Below, piece after piece: positions 32,091-41,455 of a stretch of 64,000 bases of DNA. Made by a program: the position numbers and the translations under genes. The stretch covers positions 12,516-76,515 of the forward strand of contig JBHELB010000068.1 of the NCBI GenBank assembly GCA_041859045.1, given 5' to 3'. The notes under the pieces are model-generated. The model was not told where the DNA came from and searched no databases. It worked only from the letters and a program-made list of their open reading frames with translations. Position 1 is the first letter of the stretch. Every line of letters begins with the position of its first letter. The DNA comes from JBHELB01 sp041859045 (GTDB taxonomy: Bacteria; Hydrogenedentota; Hydrogenedentia; Hydrogenedentales; SLHB01).

Positions 32091-32804
32091 ATGCCGATCT
32101 ACCGGCTGAGTAGGGAGTATGCGTTTCCGCCGCCCGCACTGGCGGAAAAGGACGGACTCCTGGCCGTTGGCGGCGATCTTTCGGAGCAGCGCTTGCTCTT
32201 GGCGTACGAGATGGGCATCTTCCCATGGTACAGCGACGATTCGCCGATCCTGTGGTGGTCTCCCGACCCGCGCATGGTGCTGTTTCCGAACGATTTCCAT
32301 GTGTCGCGCCGGTTACAGCGAGTCTTACGCAGCGGGCGTTTCCGTGTGACGGCGGACACGGCGTTTCGCGAAGTGATTGCCGCGTGCGCCGAACCGCAAG
32401 GCCCCGCGCGCGACGGTACATGGATTACTTCCGAGATGCAGGAAGCCTACACTCGCTTGCATGACGCCGGTTGGGCGCATTCATTCGAGACCTGGCGGGA
32501 CGACGCGCTTGTCGGCGGACTCTACGGCGTGTCGCTCGGCGGGGTGTTCTTTGGTGAATCGATGTTCCACCGCACCAGCGATGCGTCTAAGGCGGCCGCC
32601 GCCACGCTCGCGGCGATCGCCCACGCCTGGCGCTTCCAGTTGATCGACTGCCAAGTGGCCAATCCGCACCTGGAACGCCTCGGAGCGCGAGAGATAGCAC
32701 GCGAGCGCTTTCTGCACCTTCTGGCCGCTGCGCTTCGCATGCCTACGCGGCACGGTTCGTGGACGCAGGTCGTCGAGGAGACCGTCGTGCGCAGTTCGGC
32801 GTGA
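32091..32804 (+). CDS. aat: Leucyl/phenylalanyl-tRNA--protein transferase
   Basis: Aat adds Leu or Phe from tRNA to proteins with N-terminal Arg or Lys, marking them for ClpS-ClpAP degradation. The 237-residue product shows LLAVGGDLSEQRLLLAYEMG, GIFPWYSDDSPILWWSPDPR, TWITSEMQEAY, GGLYGVSLGGVFFGESMFH and LIDCQVANPHLERLGAREI, all family signatures. GAAGGA precedes the ATG by a few bases. It lies 27 bases after the glycosyltransferase and converges with the phosphatase-like gene. Confidence 0.97.
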   Translation: MPIYRLSREYAFPPPALAEKDGLLAVGGDLSEQRLLLAYEMGIFPWYSDDSPILWWSPDPRMVLFPNDFHVSRRLQRVLRSGRFRVTADTAFREVIAACAEPQGPARDGTWITSEMQEAYTRLHDAGWAHSFETWRDDALVGGLYGVSLGGVFFGESMFHRTSDASKAAAATLAAIAHAWRFQLIDCQVANPHLERLGAREIARERFLHLLAAALRMPTRHGSWTQVVEETVVRSSA

Positions 32805-32810
32805 CGCGTG

Positions 32811-33929
32811 TTACTTACAGACTGCGCACGCCGTGTCCATGACGCCCGGGACGGGCAGCATCGCCTTAGGCTCGCCACTGCGGTAGTCGTACCCCATGAA
32901 GGCGGCGGCCGTCGCTGCCAGTTGTCCTGCCGTGACCGGTTCCGCGGAAGCCCACTCGCCGCGTGCGGGAGTATCCGGTCCCATGAAAGCCATCCAAGTT
33001 GCATCCGAGCCCGCCAAATTCTCTCCGTGACTGCGCCATTGCGGCCCGTTGCCGCGTCCGTGGTCGGTGGCGAGAATGAGCGTCGTCTTGTTCTTGTAGC
33101 GCGGCGTGGATTGGAGGCGTTCCCACAGCGTTTTCACATAGCGATCCGCAAGCTGCAACGATCCCAGATACCTCGGATAGTCTCCTCCATGCGCCCACTC
33201 GTCCGTTTCGCCGAGCGAAAGGAACAGCACTCGCGGCTTTTCGTTCTTAAGATACTCGACCGCGGTTTCAAACGTAAGACAATCGAACGGCTCCCCGGCC
33301 CAATAGCGGGTTGTTTCCGCCTTGAGCCGGTTCAGCACCTCAAACGTCGGCGTCATGCGTATGCCCTGAACAGGATCATAGCCCGCGTTGATGAACAGCC
33401 CCGAACGCTCGTGATTCAGAATATACGGAAACAGTTCCCATGCCCCAAACGCCGCCACGCGCCCCTTCAGGCGCGGCTGACCGTTGAGCCACTCCAGCAC
33501 ATTCAAGTTGGGGTTCAGGATCTTGCGATTGCTGTTCACGCGCGGATCGGCCCAGCCACACAAAGTCTCGCTATAGCCGGGGTATGAAAAATTGAGGTCG
33601 TTCGCCACCCGCGCCGCGCTGCCCGTGTCCTGATTGCCGATAACCTGGCCCTGCTTCGCCACTACGCCCCAGAAAAACGGCATCAACAGTTCGCGGCGGG
33701 CTTCGGCGGTATCGGCCCAATAGCGGGTCTTGCTCTTCTCATCCATCTCGCCGTTGGGCTTGACGAACAGGGCTTCCTCCGCGCCGCGAAACACCTCTTG
33801 CCAACGCACACCGTCCATCATGACGAAGACCACGTTTTTCGTCTGAAGGGTCTTGCCACATTCCTTCGCGACAGCAAGCGGCGCAAAAAACAACATGGCG
33901 ACCAGGACAAATCGGAACATGGCTCTCAC
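32811..33929 (-). CDS. Exported alkaline-phosphatase-superfamily hydrolase
   Basis: The 372-residue product starts with a signal peptide (MFRFVLVAMLFFAPLAVAKE) and shows superfamily metal motifs: NVVFVMMDGVRWQEVF (first Asp), NFSYPGYSETLCGW (likely nucleophile region), FLSLGETDEWAHGGDY and ILATDHGRGNGPQWRSHG. It is therefore a type I phosphodiesterase/phosphatase or sulfatase-like enzyme in the periplasm; the substrate is unknown. The start is GTG at 33929 with GGAGGG six bases upstream. It follows the Memo-family gene by 12 bases and probably shares its transcript. Confidence 0.85.
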   Translation of the reverse strand: MRAMFRFVLVAMLFFAPLAVAKECGKTLQTKNVVFVMMDGVRWQEVFRGAEEALFVKPNGEMDEKSKTRYWADTAEARRELLMPFFWGVVAKQGQVIGNQDTGSAARVANDLNFSYPGYSETLCGWADPRVNSNRKILNPNLNVLEWLNGQPRLKGRVAAFGAWELFPYILNHERSGLFINAGYDPVQGIRMTPTFEVLNRLKAETTRYWAGEPFDCLTFETAVEYLKNEKPRVLFLSLGETDEWAHGGDYPRYLGSLQLADRYVKTLWERLQSTPRYKNKTTLILATDHGRGNGPQWRSHGENLAGSDATWMAFMGPDTPARGEWASAEPVTAGQLAATAAAFMGYDYRSGEPKAMLPVPGVMDTACAVCK

Positions 33930-33941
33930 GAATTTCCCTCC

Positions 33942-35126
33942 TTAGTCAATGACAATGTCCGCAAAAGAGACGATCCCCCCACTGGGATCGTCGGCGTATC
34001 CATAATAGATGCGCTCCGCCCGCTGCGCCACTCCGCCTAAGGAGCGAAGCGCCGCGTAAATGCAGTTTACTCCGCAAACGCGCCGCGCGTTCGCATCGCG
34101 CATCACCGATGCATGGAACGCCTCCGGATCAAGCGCCGCCGCATGCGCGAGGGCCTCCTCGTCGCGTTCGCGCACAGAACAGACCACTTCGTCGCTGATA
34201 TCGAAATCATCACCAAACCGACGTCCCACATGCGCGAGGTCCGCGCCCGCCAACACGAGCATGCCGCCATCGGCCTCCCGTACAGTCTCTCGGCAGACAT
34301 CCAGGAACCGCTGTACGGACGGGTCTATGGCGTCATCGTCCGATGTCGAGAACGGCCCGCACAACATCGGGACGATCCGCACCTGTTCGCCGAACAGATG
34401 GGCGAGCAGCACCGCCTGGAGTTCTATGGAGTGCTCCGTGCGGTGGACGATCTCGTATTCGAAAGGATCCCACGCGCAGGCCGCCGCAAGCCGCGCGATT
34501 ACGTCCTCGTCCGCGGGCAGTGCGCCCAGCGGCGTTTCGAAGCACTTGTGCGTCATCGTGATCGGTGCAGGCGGCGCCATGTGCGCCACGCCGAACAGCA
34601 GGACCGTGCGCGGCGGCGTGGTTCCCGCAAGCCGCGTGTAGCCCTTTGCATACGCGGCGGCGCCGCGGTCGTAGTCGATATGCGGAACAATAAGGCCTCG
34701 AGGAGCAGACGTGGCGGTTTCCGTGCCGAGGAAACTGTTGAGATACTCGCGCAACTCTATCGGGTCCGCCGGATAGGAGCGCCCCGCCAGATACGCTGCG
34801 CGCCGGTCGGAGCGCTGGAACGCTTGAACCACCTGATTGCGGCGCGTGTAATAAGGCGCGCTCAAGAGAAACCCCTGATCGTCCAGGTATCCGACCAGTT
34901 TGGCGATTTCGGTATCCGGCACGGCCTCGCCCACAAGCGCCTGCACGCCTTGCTGAATCTCAGCGACGTCGTTTTCGCCGTCGAGGTAGGTGGCGATGAG
35001 GAACGCCAAGGGGCTGAGCAGCAGTTGGTTTTCGATGATGCCTTCAGGGTCGCTCAGGCACACCAACTGATCCCCTTCGTGGGTGATGGGGATCGCTTCG
35101 ACATTTCGCAGCGCTGGCAAGCCCAT
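33942..35126 (-). CDS. Memo-family (AmmeMemoRadiSam B-like) protein
   Basis: The C-terminal 290 residues match the Memo/LigB-like dioxygenase-fold family: GLIVPHIDYDRGAAAYAKGY, RTVLLFGVAHMAPP, RTEHSIELQAVLLAHLFG and GADLAHVGRRFGD. The metal-site histidines (PHID, AHM, EHS) are all present. The first 100 residues (LLLSPLAFLIATYLDGENDV, KLVGYLDDQGFLLSAPYY) resemble a PqqD-like or winged-helix module often placed before this domain. Known partners (AMMECR1 and a radical SAM protein) are not in the window. The ATG at 35126 has only a weak GGTGGG upstream, so the start is uncertain. Confidence 0.8.
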   Translation of the reverse strand: MGLPALRNVEAIPITHEGDQLVCLSDPEGIIENQLLLSPLAFLIATYLDGENDVAEIQQGVQALVGEAVPDTEIAKLVGYLDDQGFLLSAPYYTRRNQVVQAFQRSDRRAAYLAGRSYPADPIELREYLNSFLGTETATSAPRGLIVPHIDYDRGAAAYAKGYTRLAGTTPPRTVLLFGVAHMAPPAPITMTHKCFETPLGALPADEDVIARLAAACAWDPFEYEIVHRTEHSIELQAVLLAHLFGEQVRIVPMLCGPFSTSDDDAIDPSVQRFLDVCRETVREADGGMLVLAGADLAHVGRRFGDDFDISDEVVCSVRERDEEALAHAAALDPEAFHASVMRDANARRVCGVNCIYAALRSLGGVAQRAERIYYGYADDPSGGIVSFADIVID

Positions 35127-35253
35127 GACTGAATATAGACCCACCCCGGCAATTATGCAATAGGGGAAGTTCGGGCCGGGATGGCAGTTATGTCTACTTT
35201 TACCGCATTTCGAACGTTTCCGTGGGGGAGAGCTTGAGATTTGCGAGAGAGAA

Positions 35254-35282
35254 TTGACGGCGGCCTTGGGGATGGCTAGAGT
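35254..35282 (+). promoter_or_regulatory. Promoter of the Tat-exported oxidoreductase gene
   Basis: TTGACG (35254-35259) and TAGAGT (35277-35282) are 17 bases apart, giving a leader of about 53 bases to the ATG at 35342. Confidence 0.45.
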
Positions 35283-35341
35283 AGTCTCTGTTACGCGTAG
35301 CGATGTGGCGCGGGCAGGGTTCACGTGAAAGGGTGCTCCAA

Positions 35342-36619
35342 ATGAAGACGACGAGACGCGAGTTTGTCGGTACGGCGGCGGGATTGGCTCTGGGAGCGTT
35401 CATTGCGCGCCGCAGTTTTGCGCAGAGTCCAAATGACCGCCTCGGCATAGGGCTTATTGGTTGCGGCAAACGCGGAATGGAACTCTTGGACGAATGTCTC
35501 ACCTCTCGCGACAAGCTGAATCTTGAGTTTCCGATGGTTTGCGACGTGTATCGCACGAATCTGGCCTCCGCCGTGAATCAGATCAAGGCGAAAACGGGCT
35601 CCGAGCCGAAGCAGTGCACCCGCTATGGCGAACTGCTGGCGTCGCCGGACGTGGATGTAGTCATTATCGCGACGCCGGATTTCCAGCATTGCACGATGAT
35701 GATGGATGCCGCCAAGGCGGGAAAGCATATTTACGTAGAAGCGCCGATGGGAATTTCCATCGAAAGTGCGGCGAAGGCCTCGGACGCGGTCAAAGCTGCG
35801 GGAGTCGTATGCCAAGTGGGCACGCAGCGACGATCGGATCCCCGGTATGTCGGCGCGGCCAAACTGATGGCGACCAAACCGCTGGGAAATATCTCGCGTG
35901 TCGATCTCTACTGGGCGGAAAAAGGTCCGCTGTGGCGTGAGCCCTATCGCGACATCATCCCCGAATTGGTGGATTGGGATGGGTTTACAATGGATCTTCT
36001 TGGCGTCCGCTATTTTGACAGCAACGTGTTGCGCAACTGGCAGAATTTCCGCGAATGCACTCTAGGCCTTCCTGGTCTATTTGGCTCTCATCTGACGGAT
36101 CTGGTCGCCTGGTATACCGGCGAGCCCTACCCTCAGGCCGTTACCGGTATGGGAACGAACGCGGTGTGGCGAGACCGGCAGCACTACGACAGCGTTGAGT
36201 ACACTTTTCATTACCCTCGCCCAACTTCATTCTTGGTGCAGTGCAGCTTGAGTTTGGCGAACGGCGCGCGGCGCTCAGAGGCAACTTTCTACGGTCCACG
36301 AGGCAAGTTTGACACCGATAGTTGGACGGTGACTTCAGAAGGCGCGCTGTCTGCAAAGTCCGCTCAGGCGGTAATGAAAGCCGAACCTATCAAGGGAACA
36401 TCCCACCTCGAAAACTGGATCGAGTGCGTTCGAAAAAAAGACGTCAATACGCGGGCCGACGTGAACACGGGTTTCCAGCATACGGTAGCCTCGTTCATGG
36501 CATTCGCCGCCATGGAAAGCGGGCTGCGCATGCAGTACTGGCCGGAAGAACGGGTCATGCGCAAGGGAGTCCGTCCGAAATCCCCGTACGACAAGTCTTC
36601 CTCGGGCGCGGTCATGTAG
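35342..36619 (+). CDS. Tat-exported Gfo/Idh/MocA-family oxidoreductase
   Basis: The 425-residue product begins KTTRREFVGTAAGLALGAF, a twin-arginine signal with cleavage after SFA. The NAD(P)-binding Rossmann fold follows (GIGLIGCGKRGMEL), with DVDVVIIATPDFQHCTMM and the signature GKHIYVEAPMG in place of the usual EKP. The C-terminal half is the Gfo/Idh/MocA substrate domain (DWDGFTMDLLGVRYFD, GLFGSHLTDLVAWYTG). Such exported members are abundant in Planctomycetes-like and related bacteria and are thought to act on sugars or their derivatives; the substrate here is unknown. The cofactor is probably bound before Tat export. Confidence 0.9.
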   Translation: MKTTRREFVGTAAGLALGAFIARRSFAQSPNDRLGIGLIGCGKRGMELLDECLTSRDKLNLEFPMVCDVYRTNLASAVNQIKAKTGSEPKQCTRYGELLASPDVDVVIIATPDFQHCTMMMDAAKAGKHIYVEAPMGISIESAAKASDAVKAAGVVCQVGTQRRSDPRYVGAAKLMATKPLGNISRVDLYWAEKGPLWREPYRDIIPELVDWDGFTMDLLGVRYFDSNVLRNWQNFRECTLGLPGLFGSHLTDLVAWYTGEPYPQAVTGMGTNAVWRDRQHYDSVEYTFHYPRPTSFLVQCSLSLANGARRSEATFYGPRGKFDTDSWTVTSEGALSAKSAQAVMKAEPIKGTSHLENWIECVRKKDVNTRADVNTGFQHTVASFMAFAAMESGLRMQYWPEERVMRKGVRPKSPYDKSSSGAVM

Positions 36620-36628
36620 GCAATCGGT

Positions 36629-37798
36629 TTAGGAATCCTGCTGAAGACGTTTTCGCGCTTCGCCCGACAGCAGTGTGTGGGTATGCCCGAGGATTTCCGG
36701 GATACGTTCCGCGTGCGGCGACCGACGCAAGCTGGCGCGCAGATCGAGGGTGGCCGCGTTGGCTGCCTGGTTTCCAGGAAACCAGTCTCCCCCGTGGCCG
36801 AGCAGGTTGTAACGCATGCGCCCGAACTCCACAAGGTCAAAGGCCTTGACCAAATTGTAGAGACGCAGCACCCACGGAATGTTGATCTCGCCGGGCGTTT
36901 CGTTCCACTCCGGAAGTCCCTGCTGCCAGGTAGCCGCCCAGTCCGCGCCGACGGTCCGTTCGAGTTCCGCCCGCAGCCGTTGCTCGATCTCGGGAAGCAA
37001 TTCATCCGCGCGATCGAGCAGTTCGGCCGTCTGCAGGTGAACGTCGAAATCCGATGGACGCGCCACGCCGCAGCTCAGCGTATGCACCTCGGGCCGCCGC
37101 AGACAGAATAGCCCATTGAAGACCATTGGGTGCAGCGGCGCGCACAATTCCACGAGTTTCGCCGATGGCGAGTACAGCATCCCGCCCTTGTCATTTGGAC
37201 TGATAATGAACACGCCCATGTCGCGGCGATGCGCCTCTTCGATGGCGGGCCAGTTGTCCTGAAAAATGTAGTACCAATGCAGGTTCACATAATCGAAAAC
37301 GCCGGTCCGAATCGCATTCAAAATTACGCTCAGCGATCCATGTGTGGAAAACCCAATGTGACGAATCCGGCCCTCGCGCTTCCATGCCAGTGCCGTATCC
37401 AGACAACGCAGGGTGTTTTCCAGGGCTTGCGCGGTGTTGATCCCGTGAAAGGCGAAAAGATCGAGGTAATCCAAGCCAAGGAGACGCATGGAGGTTTCGA
37501 AATTCTGTGCGAACTTCGCCGGATCCGAATCGGGCCCGACCTTGGTCTGCACGATGAGTTCGTGGCGCGGCAACGTGGGGAGAATGCGTCCGAGTTGGGC
37601 TTCGCTTGTGCCATAGCCGCGCGCCGTCTCGATGTGGTGAATGCCCGCTTCCAGCGCACGCCGCACGCACGCTTCGACATTCGCTTGGCTTTCTGCAGGG
37701 ATAGCTTCCGCGCCGTTCCAGGAATGTTGGTAGCGCATGCCGCCGCAGCTAATCACGGGGATCTGAAGCTCCGTCTTACCGAACCGACGGTACTTCAT
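36629..37798 (-). CDS. Aldo/keto reductase
   Basis: The 389-residue product opens MKYRRFGKTELQIPVISCGG, as in many aldo/keto reductases. The TIM-barrel markers follow: GIHHIETARGYGTSEAQLG (catalytic Asp position replaced by Glu in HIETARGYG), LIVQTKVGPDSDP (Lys) and YLDLFAFHGINTAQ (His). Residues beyond 290 form a helical extension without the CxxCxxC ferredoxin motif seen in some long members. Substrate unknown. AGGAGG lies five bases before the ATG. It faces the oxidoreductase gene convergently, nine bases apart. Confidence 0.88.
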   Translation of the reverse strand: MKYRRFGKTELQIPVISCGGMRYQHSWNGAEAIPAESQANVEACVRRALEAGIHHIETARGYGTSEAQLGRILPTLPRHELIVQTKVGPDSDPAKFAQNFETSMRLLGLDYLDLFAFHGINTAQALENTLRCLDTALAWKREGRIRHIGFSTHGSLSVILNAIRTGVFDYVNLHWYYIFQDNWPAIEEAHRRDMGVFIISPNDKGGMLYSPSAKLVELCAPLHPMVFNGLFCLRRPEVHTLSCGVARPSDFDVHLQTAELLDRADELLPEIEQRLRAELERTVGADWAATWQQGLPEWNETPGEINIPWVLRLYNLVKAFDLVEFGRMRYNLLGHGGDWFPGNQAANAATLDLRASLRRSPHAERIPEILGHTHTLLSGEARKRLQQDS

Positions 37799-37840
37799 AC
37801 CACCTCCTCACCTTGTCCGCGTCACAAGTATACGCGGGGT

Positions 37841-38707
37841 TTACTGGTGGGAAGCCTCGTTGCTGACCGGCATTTGCGAATCCGCCGACCATTCCTGCAT
37901 GGCCCCGTCAAAGAGAGTTGGCGCCATGCGGCCAGTCATGCGAAACACGAAGTACCCAATACTGCCGTTCAGGCCGGTGCTGCCCACCGCAATCACATGT
38001 GTGTTGCTCTCAACACCCCGTTCGACCAGGATATTCTCGAGATCGTACACCGGCTTGAAGGTATTAAACGGCCCCTCGACAAAGGACTTCGCGGGAACGT
38101 TCTTCGCGTTGGGGATATGGCCTTGCCGCGCGCCGGCCGGGTCCAACGCCGCGCCCGTATAGACCTCCGTGTCGCGCACATCCGCCACGACGCCGGTCTG
38201 ATCCTGTAAGGTCTGAGCCACATGACGGAGCGGAGCCAGGCGATCGGTGATGGGACGCAACGAGGCCAAACTGACAGGTTGCGGCGTCGCCGCACCACTC
38301 TCGACCGCATGTCCGTCAAACGTCCATTTTTCATAGCCGCCGTTCAGAATGGACAGTTGCGGATACCCAAGGTAATCCAACGCCCAGAACAGGCGCGTCG
38401 CCAATTGCAGGTCGTTCAACGTGCCCGAAAAGCCGTAAATCACCACGTGGCGTTCTGGGGCGACTCCCGCCTGCTCCAGAACGGGCGTCAATGCCGCGAC
38501 AAGCGTCGTGCCTGCGGAGTTTTCATGGACCGCCATATCGACATTCACAGCGTTCGGAATGTGACCCTGCTCAAACATCGACCTAGAGCGAACATCCACC
38601 AAAAGAACTTGGTCTAAAGACAGCAGGTCCTCCGCGGACACCAGCATCTTCTCCGACGCAAACGCCCCCGCCAACGAGATGACCATCGCCAACCCTACTG
38701 ACAGCAT
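37841..38707 (-). CDS. Exported tandem rhodanese-fold protein lacking catalytic Cys
   Basis: A signal peptide (LSVGLAMVISLAGAFASE) precedes two rhodanese domains in a 288-residue chain: VLLVDVRSRSMFEQGHIPNA (domain 1) and VVADVRDTEVYTG with RQGHIPNAKNVP (domain 2). The active loops, normally C-x-x-G-x-x, read VIYGFSGTLND and VIAVGSTGLNGS, so neither domain has the sulfur-accepting cysteine. A binding or structural role, rather than thiosulfate sulfurtransferase activity, is expected. The ATG at 38707 follows GAGGGAGAG. It lies 42 bases upstream of the aldo/keto reductase on the same strand. Confidence 0.82.
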   Translation of the reverse strand: MLSVGLAMVISLAGAFASEKMLVSAEDLLSLDQVLLVDVRSRSMFEQGHIPNAVNVDMAVHENSAGTTLVAALTPVLEQAGVAPERHVVIYGFSGTLNDLQLATRLFWALDYLGYPQLSILNGGYEKWTFDGHAVESGAATPQPVSLASLRPITDRLAPLRHVAQTLQDQTGVVADVRDTEVYTGAALDPAGARQGHIPNAKNVPAKSFVEGPFNTFKPVYDLENILVERGVESNTHVIAVGSTGLNGSIGYFVFRMTGRMAPTLFDGAMQEWSADSQMPVSNEASHQ

Positions 38708-38910
38708 GTCGAGTACTCTCCCTCGCTTGTATGCGCACACCTACTCTCGATACACTTCGTCAAGAGCAGCGCGCAGTGTACCTGAAACGCGCCGGGAACT
38801 GCAAAAAAGCCTTCCTCAGCGACTTCAAGCTGCGAAAGAGCCGATTTCCCCGACCCAAAAGGCGGATCCCACCGGCCTTTGCGGAGTTCTGGAATATTCC
38901 CCTGTGCTCG

Positions 38911-38919
38911 TGCTAAAAT
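38911..38919 (+). promoter_or_regulatory. Extended -10 promoter for pta-ackA
   Basis: TGC-TAAAAT (38911-38919) is a good extended -10 in the 353-base gene-free region between the divergent rhodanese and pta genes. No -35 is visible at 17 bases. A transcript would have a leader of about 135 bases. Nothing else recognisable is in this stretch. Confidence 0.4.
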
Positions 38920-39060
38920 AAGGCAAAGGCTCGGCGCTTTACCGTGCGCACGGGGCGAGTTTTGTGCCCGCGCGCAGATGGTTTTTGTTTGTTTGAGAAG
39001 GCGGGGCGCAGGCGTTTCAGATTTCACAAGGGATTGATAACGTTTTAGATAGGGGTATTC

Positions 39061-40065
39061 ATGAAGTTCATTGACGCAATCATCATGCAGGCAAAAAAAG
39101 AGATTCGGACCATCCTGTTGCCCGAGCCCGAAGACGATCGTACGCTCAAAGCAGCGGATATGATTCTTGCTCAAGGCATCGCGGATGTCGTGTTGGTGGG
39201 CGACGAAGCCAAGACACGCGCGCGCCTGAGTGAACTCGGAATCACCCGCAGCATCCAGATCGTGGACCCCGTGACTTCGGAACATACCGACTCGTTTACC
39301 GAAGAGTTGTTTGAGATGCGTAAGGCCAAGGGCGTTACCGCGGAGCAGGCCAAGGCGACGATGTTGGAGCCGATCCCGCACGGCATGATGATGTTGCACC
39401 GTGGTTTGGGGCATGGTCTAGTGGCGGGGGCGATCCATTCGACCGCCGACACGCTGCGCCCGGCGCTTCAGATTTTGCGCACGGCTCCGGGCTGCAAGCT
39501 GGTGTCCGCCTTTTTCTTCATGGCGATGCCGAACGACGGCCCGACGTATCTTTTTGCGGACAGCGGTCTGGTGGAGAACCCGGACGCGGAGCAGTTGGCC
39601 GAGATTGCGCTGAGCACCGCGCAGACCGCGCTTAGTTTCGATATCCCGCCGTACGTGGCGATGATCAGCTATTCGACGAAGGGTTCCGCGAAGAGCGTGT
39701 TAACAGAGAAGGTGGTCGAGGCGACGCGCATCGCCCAATCGAAGATCGCCGAGCGCTTTGGTGCGGACAGTCCCGTGCGTATCGACGGCGAACTTCAAGT
39801 CGATGCCGCGATTGTAGAGTCCGTGGGCAAGTCGAAAGCGCCGGGGAGTGAAGTGGCAGGCCGGGCGCGCGTGCTGATTTTCCCCGATCTCAACTGCGGC
39901 AATTCCGCATATAAACTTGTTCAGCGTTTGGCCGGCGCCGAGGCCTATGGGCCTATCCTGCAGGGGCTGCGCCTGCCCGTAAACGACTTGTCCCGGGGCT
40001 GTTCCGCCGAGGACATCGTCGGTGTCGCCGCGATCAACGCGGTGCAGAGCCAGATGCTGAAATAG
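39061..40065 (+). CDS. pta: Phosphate acetyltransferase
   Basis: Pta interconverts acetyl-CoA and acetyl phosphate. The 334-residue product is the short, single-domain type. It opens KFIDAIIMQAKKEIRTILLP and shows PEDDRTLKAADMI, GVTAEQAKATML, GLVAGAIHSTADTLRPALQI, the MISYSTKGSAKS loop, DGELQVDAAIVESVGKSKAP and LIFPDLNCGNSAYKLVQRL. AGGGG lies five bases before the ATG. ackA starts 19 bases after its stop, so acetyl-CoA is converted to acetate and ATP by one operon. This is the usual fermentative overflow route. Confidence 0.97.
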   Translation: MKFIDAIIMQAKKEIRTILLPEPEDDRTLKAADMILAQGIADVVLVGDEAKTRARLSELGITRSIQIVDPVTSEHTDSFTEELFEMRKAKGVTAEQAKATMLEPIPHGMMMLHRGLGHGLVAGAIHSTADTLRPALQILRTAPGCKLVSAFFFMAMPNDGPTYLFADSGLVENPDAEQLAEIALSTAQTALSFDIPPYVAMISYSTKGSAKSVLTEKVVEATRIAQSKIAERFGADSPVRIDGELQVDAAIVESVGKSKAPGSEVAGRARVLIFPDLNCGNSAYKLVQRLAGAEAYGPILQGLRLPVNDLSRGCSAEDIVGVAAINAVQSQMLK

Positions 40066-40084
40066 CCCGAAAGAGAACGTAGTA

Positions 40085-41395
40085 ATGAAAGTCCTCGTCC
40101 TCAACAGTGGTTCCTCCTCCGTAAAGTACAAGGTTTTCTCGGTGGACGGCGAAAGCAAGGTCGTCGCCAAAGGAGCAGTCGAGCGGATCGGCCTGGAAGG
40201 CTCCCGCATCGAGTGTGCCTGCGATCAGACCGAGTGGAAGGTCTGCTCACGCCAGAGCGTGTTCCGCGAGAACGGCGGCCGCATGCCCATCCCCGATCAC
40301 AGCGCGGCGATCGACGCAATCTGCAAGTCGCTGTTGAGTTCGGATTGCGGCGTTATCTCGGATCTATCCGAACTGAGCGGCATCGGCCATCGCGTGGTGC
40401 ACGGCGGCGAGGAATTCACCCGTTCGGTGGTGATCGACGCGGCGGTGATCGACGGAATTCGCAAGTGCGCGCGTCTGGCGCCGTTGCATAATCCGCCCGC
40501 GTTGCTTGGCATCGAAGCCTGCGCCAAGATCTTCGGCGATATCCCGCAGGTGGCCGTGTTCGACACCGCGTTTCACCACACGATTCCCCCGAAGGCTTTT
40601 CGCTACGCCATACCCAAGTCGCTTTACACCGAACACGGCGTGCGCAAATACGGCTTCCACGGCACCTCGCACCATTATGTTGCCCTCGAAGCCGCCAAAA
40701 TCCTTGGCCGGCCGTTCGAGGACGTGCGCCTGATTACCTGCCACCTCGGTAACGGCAGCAGCATCACCGCGGTCGACCGCGGCAAGTCCGTCGAGACGAG
40801 CATGGGCCTGACGCCGATGGGCGGACTCATGATGGGCACCCGCTGCGGCGACATGGACCCCTATATTCCGCTGTTCATTATGAAGGAATTGGGACTGAGC
40901 CCCGAGCAAGTTGAGAAGATGCTCAACAAAGAGAGCGGTTTCGAAGGCGTTTGCGGGCATGCCGACGTGCGCGACTGCGAAGCCCACGCCGCCAAGGGTG
41001 ATGCCGACGCGGAACTCGCCCTCGAGATGTTTGCTTACCGCGTGGGGCGTTTCATCGGTTCATACTCGATGGTGATCAACGGCCCGGACGCGATCGTGTT
41101 TACCGGCGGCATTGGCGAGCGCGGCGCGAAAATGCGTAGCCGCATTCTTCAGAACGCGGGGTATCTAGGCGTCGAGATTGACGAGGAAAAGAACGCCCGA
41201 AACGCGCGCGACATCTCGACCGACCGCGCGCAGGTTCGCGCGTTGGTCATTCCGACCGATGAAGAACTCATGATCGCGCGCCAGACGGCGCAGTTGGTGT
41301 GTCCTCAATCGCTTTCCGAGCCCAAACCGTGTGGCAACCCCAGCGGTAACGGCAAGAGCCATCCGGAGAATGCGTCCCTCGCGCAGACGGTCTAG
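40085..41395 (+). CDS. ackA: Acetate kinase
   Basis: Acetate kinase makes ATP and acetate from acetyl phosphate. The 436-residue protein has VLVLNSGSSSVKYKVF at the start, GIGHRVVHGGEEF, FDTAFHHTIPP, KYGFHGTSHHYV, ITCHLGNGSSITAV, MGLTPMGGLMMGTRCGDMDP and FTGGIGERGAKMR, all ASKHA-fold kinase markers. A C-terminal tail of about 30 residues (SLSEPKPCGNPSGNGKSH) exceeds the usual end. The ribosome-binding site is weak (GAAAGAGAA), so it may depend on coupling to pta. A strong terminator follows. Confidence 0.97.
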   Translation: MKVLVLNSGSSSVKYKVFSVDGESKVVAKGAVERIGLEGSRIECACDQTEWKVCSRQSVFRENGGRMPIPDHSAAIDAICKSLLSSDCGVISDLSELSGIGHRVVHGGEEFTRSVVIDAAVIDGIRKCARLAPLHNPPALLGIEACAKIFGDIPQVAVFDTAFHHTIPPKAFRYAIPKSLYTEHGVRKYGFHGTSHHYVALEAAKILGRPFEDVRLITCHLGNGSSITAVDRGKSVETSMGLTPMGGLMMGTRCGDMDPYIPLFIMKELGLSPEQVEKMLNKESGFEGVCGHADVRDCEAHAAKGDADAELALEMFAYRVGRFIGSYSMVINGPDAIVFTGGIGERGAKMRSRILQNAGYLGVEIDEEKNARNARDISTDRAQVRALVIPTDEELMIARQTAQLVCPQSLSEPKPCGNPSGNGKSHPENASLAQTV

Positions 41396-41415
41396 CCTAA
41401 CGAGTTTTCCTGTGA

Positions 41416-41455
41416 AGACGCAGTCGTGGACGTTCACGGCTGCGTCTCTTGTTTT
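41416..41455 (+). terminator. Intrinsic terminator of pta-ackA
   Basis: AGACGCAGTCGTG (41416-41428) pairs with CACGGCTGCGTCT (41435-41447), 13 pairs with one G-T wobble, followed by CTTGTTTT. The rest of the 297 bases before the transporter gene show no gene or riboswitch match. Confidence 0.8.
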
